NCBI GenBank assembly: GCA_004299215.1 | Contig: SCTD01000088.1 | Coordinates: 1-13,274 of the forward strand | Direction: 5' to 3' | DNA: 13,274 bases | Origin: Frankiales bacterium | Lineage (GTDB): Bacteria > Actinomycetota > Actinomycetes > Mycobacteriales > SCTD01 | Shown here: positions 1 to 6,376 of the stretch, one piece after another | How positions within the stretch are numbered: position 1 is the first letter of the stretch | How the letters are laid out: each line of letters opens with the position of its first letter | Translations under genes and position numbers: made by a program | Notes under the pieces: model-generated | The model's database searches: none | What the model saw: the letters and a program-made list of their open reading frames with translations, nothing else | Told to the model about the DNA's origin: nothing

Positions 1-1
1 G

Positions 2-217
2 AGCGGGGCTACCTACACCTCCAGGAGCGTGACGTCGTGGCCGCTGACCGGCTGCAGCGCCGGCGGCTTCACCCGGTTCAGCACGCAGCTCACTGCGGGG
101 ACCTTCGACATGGGGACCACGGATCGGTTGGTGCTCCGGATCAGCTCGAGCACCCCCGTGCGGCTGGGGTACGGGACCACCGGCGCAGCGTCCGCGCTCA
201 CGATCGGGATGAAGTGA
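2..217 (+). CDS. C-terminal end of an unrecognised protein, probably a pilus-operon minor pilin (partial)
   Basis: An open frame enters from the left edge and ends at TGA 215-217, giving about 71 residues. I see no catalytic motif. The tail is rich in Ser, Thr and Gly, with alternating hydrophobic residues (RLVLRISSSTPVRLGYG) as in a beta-rich pseudopilin C-terminal domain. It has a single Cys in the visible part. The stop overlaps the start of the next gene by one base (TGATG), so the two are almost certainly co-transcribed and translationally coupled. The next three genes are prepilin-type proteins and the prepilin peptidase, so a GspH/FimT/PilV-like minor pilin is the natural guess. The diagnostic N-terminus lies outside the window, so this is inference from context. 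An internal ATG at base 29 is in frame but has no reason to be the true start. Confidence 0.6.
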   Translation, partial: SGATYTSRSVTSWPLTGCSAGGFTRFSTQLTAGTFDMGTTDRLVLRISSSTPVRLGYGTTGAASALTIGMK

Positions 218-801
218 TGGCCCGCCTGCGGCGCCGGCTCGAGCCCGTTCGGGATGATCGTGGGGTCTCGCTGGTCGAGTTGCTGGTCACCATGATCCTG
301 CTCGCGGTCGTCAGTACCGTCCTGGTCGGCGCCGTCGTGTCGACACACGGCCTGTTCCGCAAGACCGACCACGAAGCGTCCGGCCAGACCGATGTCCGCA
401 CCACGATCGAGCGGCTCGGGCGTGACGTGCGCAACGCCCGCAGCGTGGATGCCGGAGCCACCGCCTCGCAGCTGGTCCTGTGGATCGACAGCGACTCCGA
501 CTACAAGAAGCAGCCGGACGAGGTCGTCACCTGGACGCTGTCTGCCGGCGTCAACGGGCACTTCGACGTTGCCCGCACCGTGGACGGGCAGACGACGAGG
601 ACGGCACGGCTGGTCATCTCGCAGCTGGCCTTCCAGTACCAGAGCGAGAGCGGTGGGGCCTTCCTGGCCCCGCCGCTCACGCAGGCCCAGGCCGACAGCG
701 TCCGCCTGATCACGAGCGACATCCTCTACGCCTCGGACGCTTCTCGGGCGGAGGCCGCACGCCACACCGTCTTCACCGAGCGACTGAGGAACGTGAGCTG
801 A
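217..801 (+). CDS. Minor type IV prepilin, PilW/GspJ-like
   Basis: The 194-residue product has a short basic leader followed by a class III signal: residues 1-16 end in Arg-Gly, then VSLVELLVTMILLAVVSTVLVG. Gly16 is the expected PilD cleavage site and Glu21 is the conserved position +5 Glu of the mature pilin. A single hydrophobic helix (about 17-40) precedes a polar globular domain, with a heptad-like stretch (QTDVRTTIERLGRDVRNARSV) typical of PilW/GspJ-type minor pilins. Such proteins prime or cap the pilus at the inner membrane. The start at 217 is chosen because it overlaps the upstream stop by one base and puts the leader next to the pilin helix; the frame stays open further upstream but would add an unlikely extension. 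The stop TGA (799-801) overlaps the next ATG by one base. Assignment to PilW rather than another minor pilin is inference. Confidence 0.8.
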   Translation: MARLRRRLEPVRDDRGVSLVELLVTMILLAVVSTVLVGAVVSTHGLFRKTDHEASGQTDVRTTIERLGRDVRNARSVDAGATASQLVLWIDSDSDYKKQPDEVVTWTLSAGVNGHFDVARTVDGQTTRTARLVISQLAFQYQSESGGAFLAPPLTQAQADSVRLITSDILYASDASRAEAARHTVFTERLRNVS

Positions 802-2189
802 TGTCTCCCATGCGCAGGCTGGACCCTCGCACCACCCGCGACGAGGGCGGTTTCGCGCTCGTGCTCGTCCTCGGGTTCACCGCTGTGCTCGGTGCCCTGG
901 TCGTCTTGGGTACGACTATCGGGATCCGGACGCTGAAGTCCTCCGCCGCGCACTCCAACTTCGAGAGCGCGCTCGCCGTAGCCGAGACGGGCGTCGACGG
1001 GACGCTGGCCGAGATCAGCGAGGCGTACAACAGCACGCCGTCGGTCGACTACACAAGCCCGTCGGCGTGCGCGATCACGGCGCCCACGACCACGTTCGCC
1101 GACGCCGAAACCGAACGTGCGTGGGCGCGAGACGCCCTGAGCGCGCTGCCCGACAGCTGCCTCACCACCGTCCCCGGCGGGCAGTACGCCTCGATCCGTC
1201 CAACGAACCGCAACGCGGTCTACTCCATGTCCTGGGTGCCGAGCCGGGAGAGCGCTGGGAACAAGCGCCGCCTGATCAAGGCGGAGTACCTGTTCGCGCC
1301 GTACAAGCCGACCAACGCCGTCCTCACTGAAGGCGCGCTGGACTTCAGCGGCAGCGTCGCCATCACCAGCGTGGGCTCCACCCCGTCCGACGTGCACGCG
1401 AACAGCACGATCAGCGGCTACAACGGCAGCACCAACATCGCCGGCAGCATGTCCGCCAGTGGCGCACTGTCCGGCTCGTGCCCCTCGAGCATCACCGGTG
1501 GTTGCACCGCCGGGGCCCCGGTCCAGGCACTGCCCAACATCAGCGCGCGACGCTATTACGACAGCCAGCGCGCCGCGTACGCGAGCCACTGGTTCGACCT
1601 GTGTCCCGATGGGGTCATGCGCGGGCCGGCAGCCGTGGGCGCACTTCCCTGCACCGGTAGCACGATGTCCACCACCAACGGCTGGGAGTTCGCCGTCACC
1701 GGCGGCGTGCCGACGTGGACGCTGCCGAGGACTGCGGGCGGTCCGTTCAACGGGATCTACTACGTCTACCAGGGCGATGCGGTGGTCGGCAGCAACGGCA
1801 ACAGCTCGACCACCTGGCAGATCTCGGTCCTGGCGGAGGCGGAGCGGGGTGTCATCAACGCGGCCACGTGCGACAAGCGCGGCGGCAACGTGGAGTGGAA
1901 GCTGTTCAACCTCACCCCCTGGCTGTCCGGGCTGCAGATGCTGGCTGAGTCCAACTTGACGGGCAACGCCAACGCTACCGCCGGCTCCGGGCTCTTCCTG
2001 GCCGGCGACAAGGTGGACCTGAACACAAGCAGCTCCACCATCACCGGGGCCGTTATCGCCGCCAACAACTGCGCCGCTGCGGGTGAGAACACGATCCAGG
2101 GCGTGACCATCAACTACGACGACACGATGGAGACCCCGCTCAGCGACATCATCCGCACCAGCCTCTGGCTTGACTACCCTGCGGGCTGA
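801..2189 (+). CDS. PilX-like pilus assembly protein with a large Cys-rich C-terminal domain
   Basis: The 462-residue protein begins with a charged leader and a prepilin-like segment, residues 16-42 (GGFALVLVLGFTAVLGALVV). The Gly-Phe cleavage point is present but position +5 of the mature form is Leu, not Glu, as in PilX and GspK. The segment ESALAVAETGVDGTLAEI matches the 'AEAG' helix seen after the membrane helix of PilX-type proteins. The rest is a beta-rich, Ser/Thr/Gly/Asn-rich domain with repeated short patterns (GSVAITSVGSTPSDV, NSTISGYNGSTNIAGS). It has eight cysteines, consistent with an exported disulphide-bonded domain. It overlaps the upstream prepilin by one base. It is probably a minor pilin or pilus-tip component. 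The function of the long C-terminal part is not recognised. Confidence 0.75.
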   Translation: MSPMRRLDPRTTRDEGGFALVLVLGFTAVLGALVVLGTTIGIRTLKSSAAHSNFESALAVAETGVDGTLAEISEAYNSTPSVDYTSPSACAITAPTTTFADAETERAWARDALSALPDSCLTTVPGGQYASIRPTNRNAVYSMSWVPSRESAGNKRRLIKAEYLFAPYKPTNAVLTEGALDFSGSVAITSVGSTPSDVHANSTISGYNGSTNIAGSMSASGALSGSCPSSITGGCTAGAPVQALPNISARRYYDSQRAAYASHWFDLCPDGVMRGPAAVGALPCTGSTMSTTNGWEFAVTGGVPTWTLPRTAGGPFNGIYYVYQGDAVVGSNGNSSTTWQISVLAEAERGVINAATCDKRGGNVEWKLFNLTPWLSGLQMLAESNLTGNANATAGSGLFLAGDKVDLNTSSSTITGAVIAANNCAAAGENTIQGVTINYDDTMETPLSDIIRTSLWLDYPAG

Positions 2190-2216
2190 TCCTGCCCCCA
2201 GCGAGAGGTCCTGCCG

Positions 2217-2996
2217 GTGACGCTGCTCGTCCTGGCTGTCGCGCTCCTCGGGCTGCTCATCGGCTCGTTCCTCAACGTCGTGGTGCATCGCGTTCCGCGT
2301 GGTGAGTCGGTCGCCAGCCCTCCGTCAGCCTGCCCGGGCTGTCACGCACCCATCCGGGCGCGTGACAACATTCCTGTCCTGAGCTGGCTACTGCTGAAGG
2401 GGCGCTGTCGCAACTGCGGGATCCGCATCAGCGCCCGGTATCCGCTCGTGGAGCTGGGGACGGCAGCGCTGTTCGCTGTCATGGCCGTGCGCTTCGGCTA
2501 CGACTGGGCGCTCGTCGCCTACCTCTACCTGGCAGCGGTCGGCCTGGCTCTCGCACTCATCGACCTGGACTGCAAGCGATTGCCCGACGTCCTGACCCTG
2601 CCCAGCTACCCGGTTGCCGCCGTCCTGCTCGGAACGGCGGCCCTGCTCGGCAGCGACAGCGGTGATCTCCTCACGGCACTGCTCGGCGGCCTGGCGATGT
2701 TCGCCCTCTACTTCGCCCTGTGCTTCGCCTACCCGGCGGGCATGGGCTTCGGTGACGTCAAGCTGGCAGGCGTGCTCGGCATGTACCTCGGCTGGCTCGG
2801 CTGGGGACCTTGGGCGGTCGGTCTCTTCCTCGGGTTCTTCCTCGGCGGCGCGTTCGGGATCGGTCTCATCCTGGTCAAGAGGGGCGGCCGGAAGACAGCC
2901 GTCCCATTCGGGCCGTTCATGCTGCTCGGCGTCCTGATCGCCGTCCTCGCCGGAACGGAGCTGGCGTCGGGCTACGCGGACCTGACCGGCCTGTAG
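2217..2996 (+). CDS. pilD: Prepilin peptidase / N-methyltransferase PilD
   Basis: This 259-residue integral membrane aspartyl protease cleaves the leader of type IV prepilins on the cytoplasmic side and usually N-methylates the new N-terminus. The N-terminal methyltransferase domain shows the zinc-binding cysteine pairs CPGC (39-42) and CRNC (64-67). The protease domain has both aspartate motifs: ALIDLDCKRLPD (D116/D118) and GMGFGDVKL (D180). About seven to eight hydrophobic segments fit the family, as does the length. The GTG start is supported by GAGAGG at 2203-2208, eight bases upstream. It follows the PilX-like gene by 27 bases in the same direction, and its likely substrates are the prepilins just upstream and the pilin at 11179-11601. 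Stop TAG at 2994-2996; no terminator is seen after it. Confidence 0.95.
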   Translation: MTLLVLAVALLGLLIGSFLNVVVHRVPRGESVASPPSACPGCHAPIRARDNIPVLSWLLLKGRCRNCGIRISARYPLVELGTAALFAVMAVRFGYDWALVAYLYLAAVGLALALIDLDCKRLPDVLTLPSYPVAAVLLGTAALLGSDSGDLLTALLGGLAMFALYFALCFAYPAGMGFGDVKLAGVLGMYLGWLGWGPWAVGLFLGFFLGGAFGIGLILVKRGGRKTAVPFGPFMLLGVLIAVLAGTELASGYADLTGL

Positions 2997-3028
2997 ACCG
3001 TACGGCCCACAGCTGATCCCTCTTCGTG

Positions 3029-3057
3029 CTCAAGCCGTTCGCTCTACCGGCCGATGC
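3029..3057 (+). promoter_or_regulatory. Candidate sigma-28 (FliA/WhiG-type) promoter for pilMNO
   Basis: CTCAAG (3029-3034), then 15 bases, then GCCGATGC (3050-3057) closely fits the FliA/WhiG pattern, roughly TAAA-N15/16-GCCGATAA. Here TCAA-N16-GCCGAT is exact in the six most diagnostic -10 bases. It lies in the only sizeable gap of the pilus cluster, upstream of pilM and on the right strand. Predicted transcription start is about 3063-3065, leaving a leader of about 65 bases. What is seen is the sequence match; use by a sigma-28 factor is inference. Confidence 0.55.
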
Positions 3058-3126
3058 GTCCTCTGACACCGGAGGGAAAGCCCTTCGGACCTCCGCAGCC
3101 GGACCGGCTGCTGCCTGAGGGGACGC
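3056..3126 (+). promoter_or_regulatory. Structured leader upstream of pilM, folding over the ribosome binding site
   Basis: Three stems can be drawn. P1 pairs GCGTCCTCT (3056-3064) with AGGGGACGC (3118-3126), nine pairs with one G-U. P2 pairs CCGGAGGG (3069-3076) with CCCTTCGG (3081-3088) around an AAAG loop, eight pairs with one G-U. P3 is the inverted repeat CAGCCGGACCGGCTG (3096-3110). The pilM ribosome binding site GAGGGGA (3117-3123) lies inside the 3' strand of P1. An alternative stem pairs CGGAGG (3070-3075) with CCTCCG (3090-3095), and free CCTC (3090-3093) could pair with GAGG (3117-3120). This looks switch-like. If transcription starts at about 3063-3065, the 5' strand of P1 is not in that RNA and only P2, P3 and the anti-RBS pairing apply. 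Confidence 0.45.
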
Positions 3127-3129
3127 GAA

Positions 3130-4191
3130 GTGGCAGGACGACCAGTAGTGGGTCTCGACATCGGGACCTCCGGCGTGCGGGCGGCCGAGCTCAGCCTGGG
3201 CAAGGGCGCAGCGACGCTCGAGCGGTTCGGCCAGGTGGCCCTCCCGCTCGGCGCGGTGCGTGACGGCGAGGTCATCGACTCGGACACCGTCGCCGGCGCC
3301 ATCAAGCAGCTGTGGGCCCAGGCCAAGTTCAGCAGCAAGAAGGTCGTCGTCGGCGTGGCGAACCAGAAGGTGGTCGTCCGTCAGGTGGACCTGCCCTGGT
3401 TGCCGGTGAAGGAGCTGCGCCAGTCGCTCGCCTTCCAGGTGCAGGACTACATCCCCATGCCGGTGGAGCAGGCCATCCTGGACTTCCACCCGCTGGAGGA
3501 GTTCACCAGCGAGTCGGGCGCCCGGATGCTGCGCGTGCTGCTCGTCGCCGCGGCCCGGGACATGGTCGGCAGCGCGATGGAGGCGGTCCACAAGGCAGGT
3601 CTCCAGGCGTCGATGGTCGACCTCACCTCCTTCGCCGTGCTCCGCTCGCAGGTGACGTCGAGCGCCGGCTTCGCCGTCGAGGCCGAGGCTCTCGTCGACA
3701 TCGGCGCCAGTGTCACGAACATCGTCGTCCACCAGGGCGGCGTGCCGCGCTTCGTCCGCATCCTGCTGATGGGCGGCGGGGACATCACCGACGCCGTCGC
3801 GGAGCGCCTCGGCGTCCCGGCCGACCAGGCCGAGTCGGTCAAGCAGACCACCGGTCTGGCGCTCATCCCGAGCCAGGCCGAGGGGCACCCCGCGAACCGC
3901 GCCATCGAGCAGACCGGCGGCGCCTTCGTGGAGGAGGTCCGTGGCTCGCTGGACTACTACATGGCCCAGCCGGGTGCCGCTCGGATCGGTCGCGTCGTCC
4001 TGTCCGGTGGCGGCTCCCGCCTCACCGGGCTGGTCGAGCGGCTGCAGACCGCGACCCGCCTTCCCGTCGAGGTCGTCCACCCGATGTCCGTACTCAAGAT
4101 CGGCAAGACCGGACTGACCCCGGAGCAGCTCTCGTACGTCGAGCCCATGGTCACGGTCCCGGTCGGCCTCGCCCTGGGGGTGGCCTCGTGA
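3130..4191 (+). CDS. pilM: Type IV pilus assembly protein PilM (actin-like ATPase)
   Basis: The 353-residue cytoplasmic protein has the actin/FtsA fold typical of PilM. It binds the N-terminal tail of PilN and links the cytoplasmic motor side to the inner-membrane PilN/PilO complex. Visible motifs are the first phosphate loop VVGLDIGTSGVRAAEL (6-21), the PilM hallmark QSLAFQVQDYIPMPVEQAILDF (98-119), the second phosphate loop ALVDIGASVTNIVV (187-200), and the adenosine motif VVLSGGGSRLTGL (289-301). Length is normal for the family. The GTG start is set by GAGGGGA (3117-3123), six bases upstream. It is the first gene of a four-gene unit and overlaps pilN by four bases. The leader upstream carries a sigma-28-like promoter and stems that include the ribosome binding site, so both transcription and translation may be controlled here. 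Confidence 0.95.
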   Translation: MAGRPVVGLDIGTSGVRAAELSLGKGAATLERFGQVALPLGAVRDGEVIDSDTVAGAIKQLWAQAKFSSKKVVVGVANQKVVVRQVDLPWLPVKELRQSLAFQVQDYIPMPVEQAILDFHPLEEFTSESGARMLRVLLVAAARDMVGSAMEAVHKAGLQASMVDLTSFAVLRSQVTSSAGFAVEAEALVDIGASVTNIVVHQGGVPRFVRILLMGGGDITDAVAERLGVPADQAESVKQTTGLALIPSQAEGHPANRAIEQTGGAFVEEVRGSLDYYMAQPGAARIGRVVLSGGGSRLTGLVERLQTATRLPVEVVHPMSVLKIGKTGLTPEQLSYVEPMVTVPVGLALGVAS

Positions 4192-4868
4192 GCGTGCTCT
4201 CCGACATGCAGCAGCAGACTGCCCAGCCGGTCGGCTCCGGGCTGGTCGCTCTCCCGAAGGTCAACCTCCTACCTCCCGAGATCGCCGAGAGCGCCCGCTT
4301 CCGCAAGGTCCAGCTGGGACTGGCCGGCGGCGTTCTCGCGGCCATCGGTGCGGTGGCTCTGCTCTACGTCGGTGCCAGCAGCAGCCTGAGCGACGCCAAC
4401 ACGGAGCTGGCGGCCAGCCAGGCGACGGGCGCGCAGCTGCGCGCCGAGACGGCGAAGTACAACGACGTGACCGCGGTCTACGCCCAGGCGGCGGCCGCCG
4501 AGGCGATGCTCACCCAGGCGATGGGCGAGGAAGTGCGGTACTCCCAGTTCCTCAACGACCTCAGCCTGACCGTCCCGGAGAACATCTGGGTCACGAACGT
4601 CGCGTTCAACCAGGTGCCGGTGGCGCCGGCGGTCGGCTCCACCGTTCCCGGCATCGGGTCGGCGACCTTCAGCGGCATCGGCTTCAAGCACGACGACGTC
4701 GCTGTGTGGCTGGAGTCCCTGGCCAAGCAGCAGGGCTACATCGACCCGTACTTCTCGAATTCGACCGAGGCCCTCATCGGCACCCGCACGACGGTGAACT
4801 TCAGCTCCACCGTCACGCTCACGCCGGACGCCCTGTCGAAGCGCTACACCGCTCCGGCAGGAGGCTGA
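4188..4868 (+). CDS. pilN: Type IV pilus assembly protein PilN
   Basis: The 226-residue bitopic inner-membrane protein has a cytoplasmic tail of about 40 residues with the motif KVNLLPPEI (24-32), the conserved PilN segment that docks into PilM. One membrane helix follows (about 43-62), then an Ala-rich coiled-coil region (about 65-105) and a C-terminal ferredoxin-like domain with NDLSLTVPENIWVTNV. It pairs with PilO to make the periplasm-facing (here cell-wall-facing) alignment complex. The GTG start at 4188 overlaps the pilM stop (GTGA), with a G-rich ribosome binding site in the end of pilM (4175-4183). Reading the same frame further upstream would run antiparallel to nothing known and overlap pilM entirely, so it was discarded. 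It is followed after one base by pilO. Confidence 0.92.
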   Translation: MSVLSDMQQQTAQPVGSGLVALPKVNLLPPEIAESARFRKVQLGLAGGVLAAIGAVALLYVGASSSLSDANTELAASQATGAQLRAETAKYNDVTAVYAQAAAAEAMLTQAMGEEVRYSQFLNDLSLTVPENIWVTNVAFNQVPVAPAVGSTVPGIGSATFSGIGFKHDDVAVWLESLAKQQGYIDPYFSNSTEALIGTRTTVNFSSTVTLTPDALSKRYTAPAGG

Positions 4869-4869
4869 C

Positions 4870-5571
4870 ATGGACAAGCTGAAGCAGTGGGTGGCCCTGA
4901 CCCTGGTCGGGTGCCTCGGGATCATGGCGGCCGGGTGGTTCCTGATGGTCTCCCCCAAGCGGAGCGAGGCCGCCGAAGTGCGCGCCGCAGCCATCGCACA
5001 GGAGAGCACCAACCAGGGCTTGCGCACCAAGCTCGAGGTGCTCAAGGCGCAGGCCAAGGACCTGCCGAAGAAGCAGGCCGACCTGGCCCGCGTCGCAGCG
5101 AAGATCCCCAGTGACCCGGGTCTTCCCGCGCTCATCCGTGCTCTGACAGCCGCGAGCACGTCGGCGGGCGTCGAGCTGGTCTCGGTGACGCCCGGACCGC
5201 CGGCTGCGGTCGCCGCGCCAGTGGCCACTCAGCCCGTCGCCACGCCGGCTGCAGCGCCGGCTGGTCAGCCGGCTGCGTCGCCCGCTGCGGCTGCCCCGGC
5301 AGCATCGGTCGGCACCCTGGCGGCCATCCCCGTGGCGATCAACGTCGTCGGCGGCTACTTCGAGGTCTCCCAGTTCTTGGCCAACCTCGAGAACCTGCCG
5401 CGGGCCCTGCGGGTCACGAACCTCACCCTGGCGCCCGGTACCTCTCCGACCGAGAAGGCCGACACGACGTCGGCCGACGACGGCAGCAGCCTCACGTCCA
5501 CCATCACCGGCTCGGTCTACATGGCCGCCAACCGCCCCGCGGCGACGCCCGTCGTCGCGCCGGCCAAGTAG
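4870..5571 (+). CDS. pilO: Type IV pilus assembly protein PilO
   Basis: The 233-residue protein has an N-terminal membrane helix (about 7-26), a coiled-coil segment (about 33-78), and a C-terminal domain containing INVVGGYFEVSQFLANLENLPRALRV (157-182), the typical PilO pattern for the last ferredoxin-like fold. Between them lies an Ala/Pro/Val-rich linker (about 108-147) that is longer than in most PilO proteins and probably disordered or wall-spanning. It forms the PilN-PilO heterodimer at the inner membrane. The start is well fixed: ATG 4870 has AGGAGG at 4859-4864, five bases upstream. The gene lies one base after pilN and nine bases before the next gene. Identification rests on order, topology and the C-terminal pattern. 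Confidence 0.9.
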   Translation: MDKLKQWVALTLVGCLGIMAAGWFLMVSPKRSEAAEVRAAAIAQESTNQGLRTKLEVLKAQAKDLPKKQADLARVAAKIPSDPGLPALIRALTAASTSAGVELVSVTPGPPAAVAAPVATQPVATPAAAPAGQPAASPAAAAPAASVGTLAAIPVAINVVGGYFEVSQFLANLENLPRALRVTNLTLAPGTSPTEKADTTSADDGSSLTSTITGSVYMAANRPAATPVVAPAK

Positions 5572-5580
5572 GGGATACCG

Positions 5581-6297
5581 ATGAGCGAGTTCAACCCGTT
5601 CGCGGCCTCGGACGAGGTCTCGGAGTACGTCGCGGAGGAGGTGCTCGAGGACACCGGTGACGGCAGCAAGCGGAACCTCGTCGCGCTGGGCGCGCTGGCT
5701 GCTGTGGCCGTCGGTGCCGGAGCCTTCTTCCTGCTCGGCAGTGGGGGCGACGAGGAGCAGCTGGACGCCTTCGTACCCCCCAAGCCGCGAACCGCTGCTC
5801 CCGCAGCCGACGCAGGCCCGGTCAGCACCCTGCCGGTCGCGTCCAAGCTGACCCTCGGCCGCAACCCCTTCCGGGCCCTCTACGTGGAGCCCGCGGCAGC
5901 ACCGGCCGGCGGCACGACCACCACGCCCACGACCACCACCGGCGGCACGACCACGACCACGACCCCGGTCGTGATCGTCGACGGCGGCGGCACCGGGGGC
6001 AGCACCTCCGGTGGCACCACCGCCCCGCCGCCGGCCGCTCCGGCTCCCGCCCCGGCCCCGGCGCAGAGCACCGTCGCCCTCAAGAGCGTCACAGCGGGCA
6101 AGGACGGCAGCAACCCCACCGCCACGTTCGACTACGACGGCAAGACCGTCTCCGGTGCCCCCGGCGACGTCATGGCCGGCAAGCTGCTGGTGATCTCCAT
6201 CCAGCAGGACGCCATGGGCGGCTGGTTCGTCAACCTGCAGCTCGGTGACGGCGAGCCCTTCGAGGTCCACGAGCGCCAGACGGTGGTCGTCCAGTAG
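5581..6297 (+). CDS. Bitopic membrane protein, probable PilP analogue of the pilMNO operon
   Basis: The 238-residue protein has an acidic cytoplasmic tail (1-30), one membrane helix (about 32-53), the short motif TLGRNPFRALY (91-101), a Thr/Gly/Pro/Ala-rich spacer (about 103-162), and a compact C-terminal beta domain (about 164-238, ending in PFEVHERQTVVV). In Gram-negative pili the gene after pilO is pilP, whose product also has an R-(D/N)-P-F motif, a flexible segment and a small beta domain that meets the secretin. The layout here matches, but PilP is a lipoprotein and this is an N-terminally anchored protein without a lipobox, and no secretin gene follows. I infer a PilP-like partner of PilN/PilO adapted to a monoderm envelope. 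The spacer contains an APPPA run, a kind of site that can need EF-P. Start ATG 5581 follows pilO by nine bases, with only a weak GGGGA upstream. Confidence 0.7.
   Translation: MSEFNPFAASDEVSEYVAEEVLEDTGDGSKRNLVALGALAAVAVGAGAFFLLGSGGDEEQLDAFVPPKPRTAAPAADAGPVSTLPVASKLTLGRNPFRALYVEPAAAPAGGTTTTPTTTTGGTTTTTTPVVIVDGGGTGGSTSGGTTAPPPAAPAPAPAPAQSTVALKSVTAGKDGSNPTATFDYDGKTVSGAPGDVMAGKLLVISIQQDAMGGWFVNLQLGDGEPFEVHERQTVVVQ
5911..5964 (+). repeat. Low-complexity ACC/ACG (threonine) codon tract
   Basis: A run of Thr codons broken by Gly and Pro (GGTTTTPTTTTGGTTTTTT) inside the PilP-like gene encodes the flexible spacer. The near-repeat units differ between ACC and ACG, so this is imperfect. It could vary in length between strains by slippage. 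Confidence 0.6.
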
Positions 6298-6318
6298 GAC
6301 CCCTCCAGTACGAGCAGC

Positions 6319-6352
6319 GACGCGGTTCCGGCCAGCACGCCGGAGCCGCGTC
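6319..6352 (+). terminator. Strong hairpin closing the pilMNO operon
   Basis: GACGCGGTTCCGGC (6319-6332) pairs with GCCGGAGCCGCGTC (6339-6352) over a six-base loop: 14 pairs with one G-U. It starts 22 bases after the stop of the PilP-like gene and ends 24 bases before aroC. There is no T tract after it (ctgctgtctggg), so it is an L-shaped or U-less type terminator, common in GC-rich actinobacteria, or an mRNA-stabilising hairpin. Confidence 0.7.
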
Positions 6353-6376
6353 CTGCTGTCTGGGAGACTGTGCGAC

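Noticed and set aside
37..216. Upstream extension of the PilW-like gene to an ATG at base 37
   Set aside because: It would add 60 Arg/His-rich residues before the prepilin leader and overlap the preceding gene; the ATG at 217 gives a proper leader and a one-base overlap.
3065..3126. GEMM-I type cyclic-di-GMP riboswitch before pilM
   Set aside because: The pieces AAAGCC..CGG and CAGCCGG look like parts of GEMM-I, but the other conserved half (CAAACC region) is missing and the stem order does not fit. I keep only a general structured-leader call; a covariance search is needed to settle it.
5911..5964. Tandem repeat as a CRISPR or mobile element trace
   Set aside because: The units are codon-level ACC/ACG runs encoding a Thr-rich spacer, without spacers or a stable repeat length.
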